From Mycteria americana (Eukaryota; Chordata; Aves; Ciconiiformes; Ciconiidae): DNA of 64,000 nt. The notes beneath the pieces are model-generated. The model had not been told where the DNA came from and searched no databases. It was given only the letters and a program-made list of their open reading frames with translations. The position numbers were made by a program, and so were the translations under genes. Position 1 is the stretch's first letter. Every line of letters begins with the position of its first letter. Location of the stretch: contig NC_134366.1 of assembly GCF_035582795.1 (NCBI RefSeq), positions 107,267,756-107,331,755 of the forward strand, given 5' to 3'. Of the stretch, positions 61,300 to 64,000 are shown one piece after another.

Positions 61300-62464
61300 C
61301 TAAAAGGCAAGACTGAAGTTAGCAGTGAAATAAAAGTTAGAAAATAATAAGCAAGAAAGTGTGTTACCTTTTCTTGCAGAATAGCGGGATTGCTAAGAAT
61401 GTTTTCATTGACTTCTATCAGTCGCCCTCGTATACAACTGCAAAAGTGTTTAGATTCAGTAGAAGTGCATGGTATGTCATGGTAAGAAGAAGAAGGGAAA
61501 AACCTTACCTATAAATGGTGTATTCCTCTCCATCTGATGAAGATATCCTGCACAGAGGGGCAAGTTCTGTTAAAAACTGAGCTCCCTGCATTTGAAAAAT
61601 AAACAAACATTATATATATACTTTTAATTACACAGGGCTTTTCAAAGTATTACCATCAGCAGTGTAAGTTTGTAAGCTTCTCCGAACAAAGCAAGGAAGT
61701 GTGATAGTTACAGGTCATTACAAGTTACATAGCCGTGCTTCTCTACAGAAGGGAAGATGCCAACTTAGTTATGTGCACAAATTGAACAGAAGCTTGTGAA
61801 GAGCTTACAAATTTAGTCATAATTAAATTTCTTGTGGAATAACAGACCAGTAGTTTGATCAGATTAAAACTGGGGGAGAGAGGAGAAAAACAGCACTGTT
61901 GATTTCGGTATAACCAGGTTAAATGACACGTATTTGAAAACCCACCAGGAAACACACTGAACTAGCCCATCTGCTATCTAGGTCTGTTTGAGAAAAACAG
62001 TAGTCTCCAAATCCTCAGCATTTTGGTGGAAACAAATTTTTATCTTTTCAGGGATGTTTAAGTCCCTCTGTACGCTATGAAAAAATGACTAAAAACAACT
62101 GTTAGCCTTGGTTTGAGCAACACTGGAAACCACCAGTGCTGTAGGAGCACTCTAAGACCCTGGCTGGGACAGTTAGACAGGCACCTCTTGAGAAAGTCTA
62201 AATTCTTCAACTGTGGAGGGCTGTTTTAAAATAAAATGTAAAGGTAACTTGGTAAGTTTCTATCCCAGAAAGGGCAGAAAGTCTCAGGCACTGTGAGAGA
62301 GAAAATGAAAACTAACCAAATCAAAAAGCCATACCCTTTTTGACTTCCCAGAGACTTTATTCTGGAGTCTGCTACAGTTGGCACTGATTTGGTAATTAAT
62401 GCTTTTAATTGTTTTTCCACTTTGAAGAAGAGGATGGGCTTCTGCCAAGGTGATGACACAGATT
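61171..62464 (-). CDS. ABITRAM: ABITRAM (Simiate/FAM206A), C-terminal part, four exons; 5' end outside window
   Basis: ABITRAM is a small conserved protein (181 aa in human) described as an actin-binding modulator in neurons and in nuclear speckles. Minus-strand exons are 62464-62335, 61585-61509, 61437-61368 and 61299-61171. All junctions are GT-AG and in frame, giving 134 residues plus stop. Diagnostic blocks are [82 protein letters not shown] and [20 protein letters not shown], ending KRLNSSS. About 45 N-terminal residues, including the start, must lie beyond the right edge, because no matching exon is visible at 62465-64000. In human ABITRAM is likewise convergent with CTNNAL1. Confidence 0.94.
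61368..61437 (-). CDS. ABITRAM: ABITRAM exon, third in the window (70 bases)
   Basis: Acceptor cttttgcag|T completes a serine codon; donor GAAAAG|gtaaca. It encodes [20 protein letters not shown] and then QEK. Confidence 0.93.
61509..61585 (-). CDS. ABITRAM: ABITRAM exon, second in the window
   Basis: Acceptor aaatgcag|GGA and donor TTATAG|gtaagg, ending in phase 2. It encodes [20 protein letters not shown] and then EYTIY. Confidence 0.93.
62335..62464 (-). CDS. ABITRAM: ABITRAM exon, first one in the window
   Basis: Acceptor ttctgcag|A completes a codon from an unseen upstream exon; donor AAAAGG|gtatgg. It encodes [20 protein letters not shown], then [20 protein letters not shown] and SKR. 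A longer open frame covers this stretch in another frame but lacks family similarity. Confidence 0.93.
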
Positions 62465-64000
62465 CTGCAAAAAGAAATACAATTATTACGCTGTAGTTGT
62501 GAGAAGCCATGCTCTTATGTGCTAGCTGTTGTTGTACCCCATGGGAGCATACCTGGTTCGCTTGCCTGCTGATAGCTGAAGCAGATAGTCACTTTAGATG
62601 ATCAAGTAAAGCACAGTATGCTTTTGTTGGAAAATGTAACACAAGGCAATGTTTCTCAGAACAGCTAAAGGCCGTTCGTGGTGAACAGTTACAGATGAAT
62701 CCTTCAGTGATCTGGGCTTTAGTTAACCTGCTGCTTGCGTTTTATCTTTTTCTAAAGGAGGGTTATTTCTTGTCATGGAACTGGAGAGTTTTGACACAAG
62801 CCCAGCTGTAGAGACTAGGCCTACCTTCATCCCGGGGCTAGAACCATGCCTAACGCACAAACATGGAGAGCCCAGAACTTGCCAATAAATGAACAGAGAT
62901 GAAGCTATTCTGTTTAAGAAGAGTTTAAAACCTAGAGCAATTAACAGAATTAGCCTAGAATTAACAGAACAGCAGCCTAGAGCAAACCACGACACAGAAC
63001 CAGATCTTTCCCTGCGGATGCTGCATCCACCTCCCTGCACTCCTCTTCGCAGGCTCTTGCTGTGCCGCTCCCCGCAAGAGGGAGCTGGATGCTGGCGAAT
63101 GCTTTCAGCATGCCCCAGCAGCCCAAGGCTACCTCCTCCTGGCCCCAGCCTCCTAAGAGGAGGATGACAAATCATCTATCCGAGCTGTCATCTATTAGAG
63201 CTGAGACCTGGCAAAACAAAAAATCAACAGAGAATTTTATACTGCTTAGAAACATCAAACTGAGCCACAGCCCCATACGTAACAATGGTAAAATGTTGTA
63301 TAGAGCGTTTTGGCTAAGCTGCTGCAGAAGCCAAGGACCCTGATATTTCAGAATTCAAAACAGCAAAATAATCTTTATAGAGATTTGAACAGGTCTTTAT
63401 ATTTTTGTTTCCTTTCCCCTATACCAACAGGATTTAAACTGTTGTTTGTATTAGACAACTGAGACTAATAACTACATATTTAGTATTTAGCGCAAATGCG
63501 AGGGTGTCCTTTCTTGCTGTTATACCTGTTATTCCCAGGTACTCAGGTTTCTGTTTCCAAAGAACGAGAAAGTGAGCTGCATGAAGCAGCCACAGAGAAG
63601 CCCCAGCTCTGAAGGCTGCAGCGAGGCGATGCTTCTGCCCGAATTCTTACTTGGTTGGTTGATGGTTACTCTGAATTCTTAACAGGAGCAGGCAACCCGC
63701 TAGGAACAACAAACGCCTCCTCATCTTCCCTCAACACGCAAGCAACCGGCACTGCCAATTTTTGTGCGGACAGTAGTTAAGTTCTGTTCTTCCCTCGGGG
63801 ACTAAACACCCCAGAAACGCTCACGATGCCACCAAGCCACCCTGCAGTCAGAACAGGCTTTAGCGGGGGGCAGGAGCGGGGAAGGTAAGGTACGTTATCA
63901 GAATCCACACCAGGTACAGGGTTGATTAATTCCAAATGACTGGATATCCAGCTACATCAAAGCAGAAACAATGTATGACACTTTTATTTCCTATCTTGCA
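62465..64000 (-). other. ABITRAM: ABITRAM intron or upstream sequence
   Basis: The missing upstream exon of ABITRAM should lie on this side, but none of the expected N-terminal residues is found, so the intron probably runs past the window edge. A GC-richer stretch at about 62990-63180 gives open frames on both strands (for example 62723-63175 minus) with no recognisable similarity. Confidence 0.55.

Noticed and set aside
62723-63175. 150-codon minus-strand open frame upstream of the visible ABITRAM exons
   Set aside because: It does not contain the expected ABITRAM N-terminal residues or splice sites that would join it to 62464.
1-64000. CRISPR arrays, operons, riboswitches, tRNA or rRNA genes
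   Set aside because: The window is vertebrate nuclear DNA; I saw no regularly spaced repeats, cloverleaf-like sequences or rRNA words.

Overview
This is eukaryotic, AT-rich, intron-dominated sequence, most likely from a bird. Four recognisable CR1-type LINE stretches lie in the introns, two of them with the usual avian CR1 3' end (attctatgattctat, or its complement). The genes present are vertebrate CTNNAL1 and ABITRAM, which are also convergent neighbours in human. I cannot name the species from sequence alone.

Layout. Bases 1-1500 are upstream flank and may hold the 3' UTR of the next gene; TMEM245 is expected there from human gene order, but nothing coding is visible. A CpG island at about 1500-2830 is the CTNNAL1 promoter and first exon. 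CTNNAL1 (alpha-catulin) fills almost all of the window on the + strand: 19 coding exons from the ATG at 2131 to a stop at 59931, encoding about 763 residues if the simplest splice model is right. All 18 introns join in frame; 17 are GT-AG and the last looks GC-AG. The tail of ABITRAM (Simiate/FAM206A) follows on the minus strand: four exons, 62464 down to 61171, about 134 C-terminal residues, with its 5' part beyond the right edge. The two genes converge with about 1.24 kb between their stop codons, and their 3' UTRs probably meet or overlap.

Introns. Intron 1 (19.6 kb) holds a CR1 fragment with a 92-base duplication inside it (6195-7195), an old antisense CR1-like piece (7350-8115), and a minus-strand CR1 (17938-18745) meeting a short plus-strand CR1-like tail. 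Intron 2 holds a 1.6 kb plus-strand CR1 (23195-24790) and a minus-strand CR1 (26366-27830). A 430-base tract of the latter is about 97% identical, in inverted orientation, to the 6 kb copy. Intron 3 has an imperfect inverted repeat (31559-32067). Intron 11 has an isolated CpG-rich patch (48780-49260) with CCAAT, CRE-like and E-box motifs.

No previously undescribed multi-gene system is visible. The most informative oddities are the two-frame terminal exon of CTNNAL1 with its probable GC donor, the conversion-like CR1 pair, the templated-looking 92-base duplication, and the intronic CpG patch.
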